Shown piece by piece: positions 22,573 through 34,628 of a DNA stretch of 64,000 nucleotides. Origin of the DNA: Begonia masoniana (lineage: Eukaryota; Streptophyta; Magnoliopsida; Cucurbitales; Begoniaceae); the NCBI GenBank assembly GCA_022432975.1, contig CM039512.1, positions 32,818,037-32,882,036 of the forward strand, read 5' to 3'. The translations under genes and the position numbers were made by a program. How positions within the stretch are numbered: position 1 is the stretch's first letter; each line of letters starts with the position of its first letter. The notes under the pieces are model-generated. The model was not told the DNA's origin. It ran no database searches and saw only the letters and a program-made list of their open reading frames with translations.

Positions 22573-22770
22573 CTACATCATCCAATCATCTTGTGCATCT
22601 CACGTGGCTTACTTAACCTTGCTAACTAATAAGAGACATCATCCGGTCATCTTGTGCATCTCACGTGGCTAACTTAACCTTGTTAACTAATAAGAGACAT
22701 CATCCGGTCATCTTGTGCATCTCACGTGGCTTACTTAACCTTGCTAACTAATAAGAGACATCATCCGGTG
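22573..22770 (-). repeat. 61-bp tandem repeat in the chimeric LTR
   Basis: Three copies of the same 61-bp unit as at 14266-14465, followed by the same catcatccggt/ccggatgatg inverted motifs (22756-23000). Confidence 0.85.
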
Positions 22771-24090
22771 AACAACAACCATTCGCCATCCACCGGTGAC
22801 GTCAGCCGGATGATGTCCTCACCCATCAAAGACATCATCCGGTGAGCATGTGCAATACACGTGACTCACATACCTCATCCGAATAGAGGCATCATCCGGT
22901 GAACAGCAAACGTTCACCATCCACCGGTGACGTCAGCCGGATGATACGTTCACCCAACTTCTATCACACAGCTCCTGCCGATGACGTCAGCCGGACGATA
23001 CGTTCATCCAACTTCTATCACACAGCAAGAAATCCTGAAAGTCTCTAAACAATTCACACCGACAGAAATATAACCTGATCTTCACAGATCTCATACTTCG
23101 TAGTCACAAACATAGGCAGACATAAATCATGGACTCACCTAGATTACATGTAGCGGAAGACTTATAAGAAACAGGTTATTCTATTCTCTTTTAATCATCC
23201 TCGACTCGGTAACCAAACCAGACAATCACAAAATCCAGTATTCAAAGAAAGATCTCATCCTACTTAAACATCAATTTTCTCATAAACCTTACTGACATAA
23301 TAAGAGCATAACCGCGGGTCATAATCGCAATCCAGCCATGTTCATGAGGAAAACATGCTCTTAAAACATTATCATATGCATAAAACGTTCGTGATGCATG
23401 AACATGAGAACTCCTAACTCATCAAGCCACAGAATAGTGCATTCATCCTACGGGAAATCATATCATTAAGTCAAACATCAACATAAGTAACAGACAGTAG
23501 CTTAAATAACTTCTAATTATCGTATTGGTTTCTACCTAGCATCCTTGTGATGTAGGGCCCTAATGGCCGGAAATCTTACAAATTCACTTATTTGGTTTCC
23601 TTAGCAACTTGAACTCCTTTTTTTCAAACTTCTTCACCTAAAACATTTCACATCACAGTAGTTAAAACAAAACCCTAAAAGTTCCAATCACAAGTCATCC
23701 TAGAATCTAATAACTAAAGTCATTCCCAAATCCCCTAGTCTAGTTCTCTATGTGTAGTCAGAAATCCAAAACCAAAACAGCTAGGTCCAACTAACAATTA
23801 ATCAGGGTCGGTTATATTAAATGTCCATAATCGATTCGGAAATGACATTACAAAAATCTAGGTTATAAATGTTGCTATAGTTACTCGGCCATTGGAGAAA
23901 CCAAACTCCAACACCAAGCTGACAAACAGAGTTTAACAAGCGTAGAGTATCCGAGAAATGGCAAGGGAATCGATCGTCGAAGGAAGGATTACTGGCAGGC
24001 AGAGAGCGAGAGCTCGGGAGAGGGAAATCACTGAAAGGAGAAAGTGTCGGCTACAGTGGTATTGGTGAGATTTAAAAACTTTTCATCTCC

Positions 24091-24098
24091 TTTATATA
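24091..24098 (-). promoter_or_regulatory. Candidate LTR-Y TATA box (minus strand)
   Basis: Minus-strand TATATAAA about 160 bp into the Y part of the chimeric LTR; the same motif occurs at 31551-31558 in LTR-Y. Confidence 0.5.
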
Positions 24099-24255
24099 TC
24101 GATCACAGCCCACCCTAATTTCAATTTTGCCACTCAACCTAGTTCACACAATGTGGAACAAATCTTGGTATTAAATTTAAATCAAAAGGTCCAAAAATAA
24201 GGGGACAGTTAATTCCGTTAAGAAAATTACCTGACTGAAAATGTCGGGTGTTACA

Positions 24256-24272
24256 TCCACCCCTCCTTAAAC
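24256..24272 (-). promoter_or_regulatory. Polypurine tract of element 2
   Basis: Minus-strand AAGGAGGGGTGGA immediately before the LTR. Confidence 0.85.
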
Positions 24273-24296
24273 AAAATTTTCATCCCCAAAAATTGA

Positions 24297-27200
24297 TCAG
24301 ACAAAGAGCTCCAGATATTTGTCCAACATATCTTGCCGTCGTTCCCATGTGGCTTCTTCAACTCCATGATTTGTCCATAAGACCTTAACCAATGGAATTT
24401 CCTTATTCCTCAGAGTTTTCACAGCAGATTCCAAAATTTGCACTGGCTTCTCTTCATACATTAGTGTTGGCTCAATTTTGACATCCACTGACTTAACAAC
24501 TTGTGTAGGATCCCGTATAAATTTTCTTAACATTGACACATGAAAAACATTGTGAACCTTTTCCAATGATAGGGGCAATAGCAGTCTATAAGCTGTGCTG
24601 CCGACCCTCTCCAAGACAGGGAACGGTCCAACGAATCGCGGGTTAAGTTTCCCCTTCTTGTCAAATCTTAGTATTCCTTTAAATGGTGAAATCTTTAAGA
24701 AAACTTCATCTCCAACGGCAAATTCAAGATCTCTCCTCCTTTGGTCTGCGTAACTTTTCTGTCGGCTTTGTGCAGTAATCATTCTTTTCCTGATAATGGT
24801 AATCTTGTCTGACATCTGTTGCAAGATCTCTGGACCTAGGAGTTTTGCTTCACCAACCTCATCCCTGTACAAAGGTGATCTGCACTTTCTGCCATAAAGT
24901 GCTTCATAAGCTGCCATACCAATGGTGGACTGGTAACTATTATTGTAGGAGAATTCCACCAAGGGTAAATATCAACTCCAAGATGTCTGGAAATCCAGCA
25001 CACACGCTCTTAACATGTCTTCTAGTATCTGAATGGTCCTCTCAGATTAACCATAGGTTTGAGGGTGAAAAGCAGTACTGAAGGAAAATTTTGTTCCTAA
25101 CGTGCCTTGCAAACTTTGCCAAAATCTCGAGGTGAATCTAGGATCACGGTCGGAGACAATGGACAAGGGAATCCCATGCAATCTGATGATTTCCTGAATG
25201 TACAGGTTAGCAAGTTGTTCCATTGTAAAAGGCATTCTTACTGGTATGAAGTGTGCTGATTTTGTCATTCTGTCAACCACAACCCAAATACTATCATGTC
25301 CTTTGATTGTCTTTGGTAATCCTACTACAAAATCCATGGCAATGTTTTCCCACTTCCATTCAGGGATCGGTAGGGGTTGAAGAGTACCCCCTGGGCATTG
25401 GTGCTCTGCCTTAACCTGCTGGCAAATCAAACATGACTCCACATACTTGGCAATATCCCTCTTCATATTTGGCCACCAATAATGTAACTTCAAGTTCCGA
25501 TACATCTTGTGCTACCAGGATGTACAGAAAAGGGAGACGAGTGATTCTCAGTCAAGATCAACTTACGTAGTTCTTCATCATTTGGATTATACCATCGATT
25601 CCTAAACTTCAAAATACCATCGTTGGAGAGACTGAATTCAGAGGAGGCATCCTACAACTTACTCATTATGCTATTATTCTCCTTTAAATCCTTCTGTTGT
25701 GCCTCTTTGAATTTATCCAAAATAGTTGGTCGAATGGTTAAGTCAGCAAGTAAAGTTGACAACTCAGGAACTATTTCCAACTCGAACTTCTGAACTTCCT
25801 TCCATAATGGTACAGACATGGTTGATACTGCAGGCTGCATTGTCTTAGACATTCTGCTTAATGCATCAGCCACAGCATTGGCCTTACCCGGGTGATATTT
25901 AATTTTGAAGTCATAATCCTTAACAAACTCCAACCAACATCTTTGTCTCATGTTTAATTCCTTTTGGGTGAAAAGGTACTTCAGGCTTTTATGGTCAAAA
26001 AACACCTCACACTGTTGACCATACAAATAGTGTCTCCAAATCTTTAAAGCAAAAACAACTGCGGCTAACTCTAAATCGTGAGTGGGGTAATTCTGTTCAT
26101 AACTCTTCAGCTGCCTAGAGGCATACGCCACGACCTTTCCTTCTTGCATCAAAACACACCCCAATCCAACTTTGGATGCATCACAGTAAACACTAAACTT
26201 TCCTTATTCGGTTGGGAGAGTCAAAAGTGGGGCTGTTGTCAACTTCAGCTTAAGTGTCTGGAAGCCATCTTCACAAGCTTCAGTCCAAAAGTACTTAGTG
26301 TCCTTCTTTGTTAAATTAGTTAAAGGTTTAGCTATCATAGAAAATACCTTAATAAACTTCCTACAATAACCTGCCAGACCAAGGAAACTGTGAACTTCAC
26401 TGGCATTCCTTGGCTGTGGCCAGTCCTTAACTACCTGAACTTTGGTTGGATCTACTGATATACCTTCAGCAGAGATGACATGGCCTAAAAAGTTAACCTT
26501 ACCCAACAAGAACTCACACTTGGACAACTTGGCATAAAGTTGTTGTTGTTTCAGGGTTTTCAAAACTATTCTTAAGTGTTCTTCATGGTCAGCTTCAGTC
26601 CGTGAGTATATAAGAATATCATCTATGAATACAATCACAAACTTGTCCAAATATTCATGAAACACTCGGTTCATCAAATCCATAAAAGCTGCAGGTGCAT
26701 TGGTTAATCCAAACGACATTACAAGGAATTCATAATGTCCATAGCGGGTCCTGAAGGCTATCTTAGGTATATCACCCTCCTTAACCTTCAATTGGTAGTA
26801 CCCCGAACGCAAGTCAATCTTTGAAAACACTTTAGCTCCTTGTAATTGGTCAAACAAGTCGTCAATTCGGGGCAAGGAGTACTTATTCTTAATTGTCAAC
26901 TTGTTCAGTTCTCGATAATCTATGCACATCCTTAGGGAACCATCTTTCTTCTTAATAAATAAAACAGGTGCACCCCAGGGAGAACTACTGGAGCGTATAA
27001 ACCCTTTGTCCACTAATTCCTGCAGTTGGACCTTTAATTCCTTCAGCTCAACTAGTGCCATACGGTAAGGGTTCTTGGATATAGGTAATGCCTCGGGGTA
27101 TGTATCGATTACAAATTCAACTTCTCTATCCGGTGGTAATCCGGGCAAGTCATCCATAAATACTTCAGGAAACTCCTTAACTATGGGAATATCTTGAAGT

Positions 27201-28714
27201 TCAACTTTGTTCTTCACCCGAATATCGATTAGACTAGCTAGATAACTCTCACAACCATCTTTCAATAACCGTTGAGTCTCTAGTGAGGATACAATCGGTA
27301 TCTTACTTATTTTTGGAATAGCTTGGAAAGTATACTGATCTCCATTTGGGGGTCGAAACTCAACTAATCCAGACCTACAACTTATTGTGGCATAATGTCT
27401 GGATAATCAATCCATTCCTAATATAACCTCATATCCCTTCATGTCAATTACAATCAGCTCTACATATAACTTCTTATCTCCTAAGGACATAATGTCACCC
27501 TTCACTATCTGTTCAGAATGTAAGGATTTCCCTGACGGTAACATGACACTATATGGCCTATCATCCGATAAGTATCCTAACTTATGCTTACAGACAAACA
27601 GGATTGCTATAAATGAGTGTGTGGCTCCTGTTTCTATAAATGTATAAGCAGAAACACCACAGATCATAATTGTACCTGATATGACCGTATGATGCACAGC
27701 CTCTTCATCCTCCATCATAGCAAAGACTCTGGGTGCTATTCTTGCTCGATTGGGGTCTGGTGGCATGGGGCAATCTCTGACTACATGTCCGACCTTGTCA
27801 CATCTAAAACAGCGGCCAGAAAGTAACTTGCATTCGCCGAGGTGGTTCTTCTGACAGGTGGGGCATAAAGGGGCCATTGGTCGCTTTCCTTTTCCTTGAT
27901 CATCATTTAGATTGAAGGATCTCTTTATGCCTTGCTGTTGTTGTTGTGGTCCCCTGTTCTGTTGCGGTTGCCATCCTTTGTTCTGACGTGGTGGCGGCTG
28001 AGCCTCTTTAGTAAACTTCCTTGATGATTCGCGCTGCGCATATGTCGATATCTTAGCCTCTTACAGTTCTAGAGCCTTAGCTGTCACTTCAGCATAAGGT
28101 ACATTATGTATTCCAGCAGTCTTTACTCTCATATACAGACTTGGTTTCAGTCCTTGAACAAATTGGTGGACCTTATCCTCATAATCTTCTATCAGTCTGG
28201 GTGCAAACCGGGATAAAGCCTCAAACTTACATATGTAGTCCATCACAGAGCCAAACTGACGTAAACTCATGAACTCCTTCTTGTTGGCCCGAACAGTCCT
28301 ATTGAAGTACTTGTCAAAGAAGGCAGTCTTAAACATTTCCTAGGTCATAGCTCCTGCATTAGCGGTGCTCTGGATTGAATCCCACCAATGTCTTGCACTC
28401 AATTCCAAATGAAAGACAGCATATGTGACCTTATCCCCTTCGTCACCCTTTGCATACTTAAACATATCCTCCATCTTTCGAATCCGATCCTCAGCATAAA
28501 CAGGATCCGAAACATGTCCATTAAACACCGGGGGTCGAAGCCGGTGAAAACGCTCACCACCATGATCATGAGTTGCATTAGTACTAGAATTCGCTTGTTC
28601 TTCTCTAGCAGCCATCAGCTGTTCGATCTGGCGAGATTGGCGCATGACCAACTCTGTCAACTGAGCAATGGCATCGCTATCTTCATTAGCCTCCCTTTGC
28701 TGACCTCTTACCAT
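24297..28714 (-). pseudogene. Element 2 gag-pol polyprotein, broken by stops
   Basis: Almost complete chromovirus polyprotein from MVRGQQREANED (28714) to ELFV-stop (24297). Gag with capsid and zinc knuckle CFRCDKVGHVVRDC, preceded by CPTCQKNHLGEC; protease-like IETGATHSFI, with Asp replaced by Glu at the catalytic DTGA; RT with [13 protein letters not shown] and FIDDI; RNase H with VADALSRM; integrase zinc finger HPG...CLICQQVK; core DSIWVVVDRMTKSAHF and SIVSDRDPRFTSRFW; chromodomain-like VKVLWTNHGVEEATWE. Disabling stops include a TAG after NAGAMT (about 28340), one near 28060, TAA at 26204-26206 and TAA at 25047-25049. The last two are at the same codons as in element 1. Frameshifts are also likely near 25505-25650. 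Confidence 0.92.
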
Positions 28715-28861
28715 TTTGAGATTCCTAAACAAATATTCACAAATACATCTTAACATAATGACATTACTTAAAAACGTAATTACTTACAGTTGCTGGAGTA
28801 TACTCAGGTGGCAATCTGTGCTGGGAGACAGTCTGCAGAATCGATTTTAGAACCCGGTTTT

Positions 28862-28873
28862 GCTTTGATACCA
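28862..28873 (-). promoter_or_regulatory. Primer binding site of element 2
   Basis: Minus-strand TGGTATCAAAGC, one change from TGGTATCAGAGC, 4 nt from the LTR end. Confidence 0.88.
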
Positions 28874-29251
28874 TAATTGTAACAATCCCAGTTGGAGTCG
28901 CCACGTAATTCATAACTTAACCTCTTAATCAATCGGTTCTTACTTCATGCACCTTGTTCATTATTAGTATTATATATATATATATATTTTTTTTTTGGCA
29001 AATATCTACTAAACTGCATCTGCCGATAGAGTCATAGACTCGCATCGACCGATGGTCACGTGCCCGCCACGCGACATATCTGTTTCTAAACATCTCTTAA
29101 ATTACATCTGTCGATAGAGTCATAGACTCGCATCGACCGATGGTAAAGCATCTACCGGTCACTAGACGACAAACTAGCTCTTATATCATCCGGTATTTGA
29201 AATACCTTACATCTACCGATAGACATGTGCAATTCACGTGTTCACTTAATA

Positions 29252-30156
29252 CACCTTCCGATAGAAATCATCCGTCGGTAGATGCAAACTCTTAACATCT
29301 TCCGATAGAAATCATCCGTTGGTAGATGCAAACTCTTAACATCTTCCGATAGAAATCATCCGTCGGTAGATGCAAACTCTTAACATCTTCCGATAGAAAT
29401 CATCCGTCGGTAGATGCAAACTCTTAACATCTTCCGATAGAAATCATCCGTCGGTAGATGCAAACTCTTAACATCTTCCGATAGAAATCATCCGTCGGTA
29501 GATGCAAACTCTTAACATCTTCCGATAGAAATCATCCGTCGGTAGATGCAAACTCTTAACATCTTCCGATAGAAATCATCCGTCGGTAGATGCAAACTCT
29601 TAACATCTTCCGATAGAAATCATCCGTCGGTAGATGCAAACTCTTAACATCTTCCGATAGAAATCATCCGTCGGTAGATGCAAACTCTTAACATCTTCCG
29701 ATAGAAATCATCCGTCGGTAGATGCAAACTCTTAACATCTTCCGATAGAAATCATCCGTCGGTAGATGCAAACTCTTAACATCTTCCGATAGAAATCATC
29801 CGTCGGTAGATGCAAACTCTTAACATCTTCCGATAGAAATCATCCGTCGGTAGATGCAAACTCTTAACATCTTCCGATAGAAATCATCCGTCGGTAGATG
29901 CAAACTCTTAACATCTTCCGATAGAAATCATCCGTCGGTAGATGCAAACTCTTAACATCTTCCGATAGAAATCATCCGTCGGTAGATGCAAACTCTTAAC
30001 ATCTTCCGATAGAAATCATCCGTCGGTAGATGCAAACTCTTAACATCTTCCGATAGAAATCATCCGTCGGTAGATGCAAACTCTTAACATCTTCCGATAG
30101 AAATCATCCGTCGGTAGATGCAAACTCTTAACATCTTCCGATAGAAATCATCCGTC
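29252..30156 (-). repeat. 44-bp tandem array in LTR-Y (about 20.6 copies)
   Basis: Near-perfect head-to-tail 44-bp units containing catcttccgatagaaatc and ccgtcggtagatgcaaac. Within each unit catcttccgat is an imperfect inverted partner of cgtcggtagatg, so one strand can form about 20 successive short hairpins. The first copies carry small variants (cacctt, cgttgg); later ones look identical. There are no spacers. Confidence 0.95.
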
Positions 30157-31550
30157 CAGACTCAGTAGTTAAACCAGACAATTTCGATGCTCAATGTTAA
30201 AATATAATCTCATTCTACTTAAACATCAGTTCATCATAAATCTTACTGACACATTATGAGCTTAATTATGGGTTATATTCGCCTGCCAGCCACAGTCTTC
30301 CACCCTGAGCACCATCCTGCAACCAGCCTTTAGACATAATCACTGAATTTGGAATCCTCACCTGCTAAATCTTCACCTATATCATAAAGTTTAAACTATA
30401 AGCCTAATGCTTAGTAAGGAATGCAATGCTAACAAGTATGCATGAATGCTCATTTTAAGAAAACAAATGTTCAAGAATCTTTTCTTATTCCTATTCATAC
30501 TCAAGGTCTTCATTCTTGTTCATCGTTCTTATTCACGTTCATAACATCATTTCATGCTCATCATTCATATTCATCATTCATATTCATCATTCAGGTTGTG
30601 TGAATTAAGAGAGGATTTGTGCCGGTAAGGGGGGTTGACAGTGAGAGTGTACATAGTCCCTTGCGGGTCGCAATCATGCTCCTTCCTTTTGGACAGTGAC
30701 ATACGCCAAACCACCCCAAACCCTCGCTTAATTCACGTTGCATAAGTTTTATGTTCTTATATTGTTCATGAGGAAAACATGCTCTTAAAACATTATCATA
30801 TGCATAAAATGTTCGTGATGCATGAACATGAGAACTCTTAACTCATCAAGCCACGGAATAGTGCATTCATCCGACGGAAAATCATACCATTAAGTCAAAC
30901 ATCAACATAAGTAACAGACAGTAGCTTAAATAACTTCTAATCATCATATCGGTTTCTACCTAGCATCCTTGTGATGTAGGGCCCTAATGGCCGGAAATCT
31001 TATACATTCACTTACCTGGTTTCCTTAGCAACTTGAACTCCTTTTCTTCGAACTTCTTCACCTAAAACATTTCACATCACAGTAGTTAAAACAAAACCCT
31101 AAAAATTCCAATCACAAGTCATCCTAGAATCTAATAACTAAAGTCATTCCCGAATCCCCTAGTCTAGTTCTCTATGTGCAGTCAGAAATCTAAAACCAAA
31201 ACAGCTAGGTCCAACTAACGATTAATCAGGGTCGGTTATATTAAATGTCCAGAATCGATTCGGAAATGACATTACAAATATCCAGGTTATAAATGTTGCT
31301 ATAGCTACTCGGCCATTGGAGAAACCAAACTCCTACACCAAGCTGAAAAACAGAGTTTAACAACTAACTGACAACTACATTGTCTAATCCATACCTCGAG
31401 CGTAGAGTATCCGAGAAATGGCAAGGGAACCGATCGTCGAAGGAAGGATTACTGGCAGGCAGAGAGCGAGAGCTCGGGAGAGGGAAATCGCTGAAAGGAG
31501 AAAGTGTCAGCTACAGTGGTATTGGTGAGATTTAAAAACTTTCCATCTCC

Positions 31551-31558
31551 TTTATATA
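31551..31558 (-). promoter_or_regulatory. Candidate LTR-Y TATA box (minus strand)
   Basis: Minus-strand TATATAAA at the same place as in the chimeric LTR. Confidence 0.5.
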
Positions 31559-31716
31559 TCGATCACAGTCCACTCTAATTTCAATTTTGCCACTCAACCT
31601 AGTTCACACAATGTGGAACAAATCTTGGTATTAAATTTAAATCAAAAGGTCCAAAAATAAGGGTGACAGTTAATTCCGTTAAGAAAATCACCTGACTGAA
31701 AATGTCGGGTGTTACA

Positions 31717-32764
31717 CTAACACCTTCCGACTCGACCCCTTAATTCGTGTTTCCTATTTTAACATGGTGAAATCCATTTATCAAAAATCAAACAGTATTA
31801 ATGGCAGAAAATCAAAAACCAAAACTGCTCTATTAAACTCATTGCAGATTTTTGCCTTGCCTTTGAAAAATCATAACTTGAAATGAACTTATCCAAATCC
31901 AATAATTCCAAAGCTTAAAATTCACTTAAAAGTCTATTTTAACAGGCCGAAACACTTTATCAAATGGAAATTGATAGGTTAGGCTAAAAACATAAATTTC
32001 CAATCTGTCCAGAAAATTCCAGTTTTTGCACAAATCAACAACTAGTCCAAACATTTATGAACCCACAATATTTTCCAATTCCAACAATCACAACATGTTA
32101 TCCCTCATCATTATACAACATTTAATAACAAAGTTGAGCAATACGTCTAAAATTTTGTGTATCAAACACTCAATCCACCAAACCTACAAAATCTAACAAT
32201 AATCTAGCATCCATTAGCCATAAACTTGAACACCTATTAAAGGAAACAAACTCTTACCTTTAAACTCCAAAAGCTAGAGAGGAAGATGAGAGTAGTGTGG
32301 GTTTTTCTCCTAAAAATCGAAACGAGAGAGAGTGAAATATTGGCATGTGGGGAAAGAACTGTGAGAGGGGAAGAGAAAAGATTTCGCTGGGGAGAAAATC
32401 TCGTGCTGAAGAGAGAGGGTTCGTGAGGGAGGGAGAGGAAATAAGGGTTTTTCCCCACTTTAGTTTTGACTTCCAACAAAACCCACAAGAAGCTTCTCAA
32501 GAAAGCCACAAGGGATGAGGTGTCAACATGTGGTTGGTCCTTCCCCACCAACCATTTTCTATTCCTGATTTGCCCTCCCCTTCTTCTAATCAAATGTTTA
32601 ATCTTTTTTAGTTTGGTTCGTTAACCCAAATCGCCTAATTAGCTTCACGATATTGACTTATAACTTCCAATAATATTTTTTCTTCATTTAATAATTGGGA
32701 TTCTTAAATCATAAAATATTATGCATTTAAGAAAATTTACCTGTTAAATTTTCTTGGTGTTACA
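31717..32764 (-). mobile_element. LTR-Z, 5' portion (minus strand)
   Basis: Ends cttggtgttaca at 32764, so on the minus strand it starts TGTAACACCAAG. It contains a splice-donor-like cttacc inverted near 32255 and a purine-rich minus-strand leader region, as in the other LTRs. It begins exactly at the end of LTR-Y. It is proposed as the missing half of 10213-10814, with ctagc (10810-10814) and ctaac (31717-31721) as a mutated duplication around everything between. No polypurine tract lies to the right. Confidence 0.45.
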
Positions 32765-33829
32765 ACATCATTCGGCCAAACTTGATGTTTGAAGGGGGAA
32801 TTTATCTTCCCTTTTAACAAATAATGTAACCGAGAAACTCCTTTATTTCTTTGCATCAAAACACTTAGTTATTTTTATGTTTGCATGGTTTGCATGGTTT
32901 GCATGGTTGAACACTTTATGGTAGGATTACGGATGCATTTAGGAGGCATAATATTTTAATTTTGGAGGGGCTAGATCGTGGGAGAGAGAAAGCTCAAGGT
33001 ATACATTGTACTCGACCAATGAGGGTCAAGCACTTCCTTCATTCTAGAGCCTTCTTCCTTCCCTTTTTGCATGCTAAAACTTAATGTAATTGTAGGAGGT
33101 ATTTAACCTCATTTTGTGTCTGGTAGCAACAGTTTTTGTTGAATAGAAAATCAGAGCATTTGTTGCTGCAAACCTTGGAGTCCTTCGACCTCAAGTCGCC
33201 GCCCTCCTCACGGTGAGAATATCCACGAGTGGTGAGTGTCAAACAACCATTTTTGTGAGTTTGGTGGTTGTTTTTTGTTGTGCCCTTCCTACCTGCTTAG
33301 TTGAGGGTCCCCAAGCAAGGGTGCACAAGCTCTCATCTACAGCTTGTTGGAGAGTTCCTTTTCCAAAGAGAGCCAAAACCGAGAGGTACAGATCTAACAC
33401 TTTCTCGGACCAGTAGCATTGATTCATCCATATCATTTCATCCTCTACGATTCAACCTTTAAAACTCTCAAGGTGTTTTGTCCACCTACCAAGTAAGGTT
33501 GTATTATAATTTCAGTCCATTTGGTTGCAAATTGACCAAGTTGTGCAATTGAGAAGTTCAACAATTTTCGGCCACTTAGCAGTTTTTCCACCAAACAGTT
33601 TTGAGTATTTGTTTGTTGCATATCTTTTCGACCTTAACGAATTTAACCTTGAAATTTTGGGAGCATGTCAACTATATTTTTGGGAAGCCACTGTTAAGTT
33701 TTCGAAGTATTTGGATTTCATTTGGTTAAGAATATATTCTGTTTGTTTGGGGTATTTTTTGGCTAGAACTAGGTTTACTGAGCCGTGCTTGAGCTGCGGT
33801 TATATCTCCATTTTGTCATAGGTTTGCAG
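32765..33829. other. Unassigned sequence upstream of the MULE exon
   Basis: About 1.1 kb with no recognised protein. Visible: gcatggtttgcatggtttgcatggtt (three 10-bp units at about 32885-32910), a purine-rich gaagggggaattt near 32791, and an intron-like 3' end ggtttgcag at 33821-33829. It could be 5' sequence and introns of the MULE, or part of another element. Confidence 0.3.
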
Positions 33830-34628
33830 ACACGTCACGTGGAAAATCTCTTCCATTATCAAGACAATGAGGAAGGATTTTAATATCAACATTACACTCA
33901 GTCTTGCCAAAAAAGCAAGAAGCGAAGCTCAAAAATTTAATGAAGGTCTGGGCGACGAACAATACAAGCTACTGCGGTCGTACGCAGCTGAAATAAGTAG
34001 ATCAAATCCGAGTAGCTCATTATTCCTAAACACTTACTTGGTGGGCTATAGCGATAATCAGTCATGCATAATCCAAAGAATGTATATGTGTACGGCTGCT
34101 TGCAAGCAAGTTTGTTGCAGTCTGGTAGATGTACTATCTGTTTGGTTGGTTGTCGTCTAAAGGGCTCGTGTCTTGGCCAATTACTCACAACCGTTAGTAT
34201 TGATGACAACGATAAAATATATCTCGTTGTTCTTGCCAACGTCAAATTAGAGTGTAGGGACTCATTGACGTGGTTTTTGCGAGTATTAAAGCAAGACCTA
34301 AAAACTGAAGAGGGACGCGGATGGACAATTGTTTCGGATCGACAAAAGGTATAATGCATTTTCAATTGTTATTTCAAATATTAGGGCATTGTGGTAATTA
34401 TATTGCTTTATGTTGACTCTGTTTTTTTTTTTCAAATATCAAGGGTTATTGTCTGCTGTGCAGGATGAATTACCGTTAGCCGAACACCACTACTACCTCT
34501 GACATATGTACACAAATTTTAAAAACTAATTTTTGGGTAAAGTATACAGAAGTAGAATGCGGCCAGAGCAACCACAAGTTATCATTTTGAGATAGAAATG
34601 AGACAATTATATCAAGTTAACCCGGATG
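33830..34628 (+). pseudogene. MULE (MuDR-type) transposase, N-terminal part
   Basis: Coding homology starts after ggtttgcag: WKISSIIKTMRKDFNINI, then QYKLLRSYAAEISRSNP, then IIQRMYMCTAACKQ. After a frameshift near 34105 comes CLVGCRLKGSCLGQLLTTVS, SLTWFLRVLKQDL and GRGWTIVSDRQK. A probable intron (34349-34463, gt...ag) precedes DELPLAEHH, then HMYTNFKN, a stop, and AARATTSYHFEIEMRQLYQV up to LTR-Q. This order matches the MULE transposase domain. The usual LDG before the CxLKG motif, with the first catalytic Asp, appears to be missing (LVGCRLKG). MULE transposases cut and paste DNA with terminal inverted repeats; this copy is dead. Confidence 0.88.

Larger units (their letters stand above)
22172..24255 (-). 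mobile_element. Chimeric LTR X/Y, shared by elements 1 and 2 (2,084 bp)
   Basis: Left part (22172 to about 23337) is nearly identical to LTR-X 13872-15033. From 23338 the sequence jumps to LTR-Y sequence (ttcatgaggaaaacatgctc, as at 30765) and stays with it to gtcgggtgttaca at 24255. About 430 bp of either parent are missing at the switch. It is the 5' LTR of element 1 and the 3' LTR of element 2. Read on the minus strand it starts as Y and ends as X. Confidence 0.9.
28878..31716 (-). mobile_element. LTR-Y, 5' LTR of element 2 (2,839 bp)
   Basis: Plus-strand start TGTAACAATCCCAG beside the primer site and end gtcgggtgttaca at 31716, so canonical TG...CA. Its length is inflated by a 44-bp tandem array of about 900 bp. 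The half nearest 31716 is almost identical to 23339-24255. Confidence 0.9.

Noticed and set aside
29252..30156. Regular 44-bp repeats that look CRISPR-like
   Set aside because: Units are head-to-tail with no variable spacers, inside an LTR of a plant retrotransposon; it is a minisatellite.
10208..32769. Target duplication around LTR-Z (ccaac at 10208-10212 against acatc at 32765-32769)
   Set aside because: Only three of five bases match, no better than chance, so Z is not claimed as a proven solo LTR.
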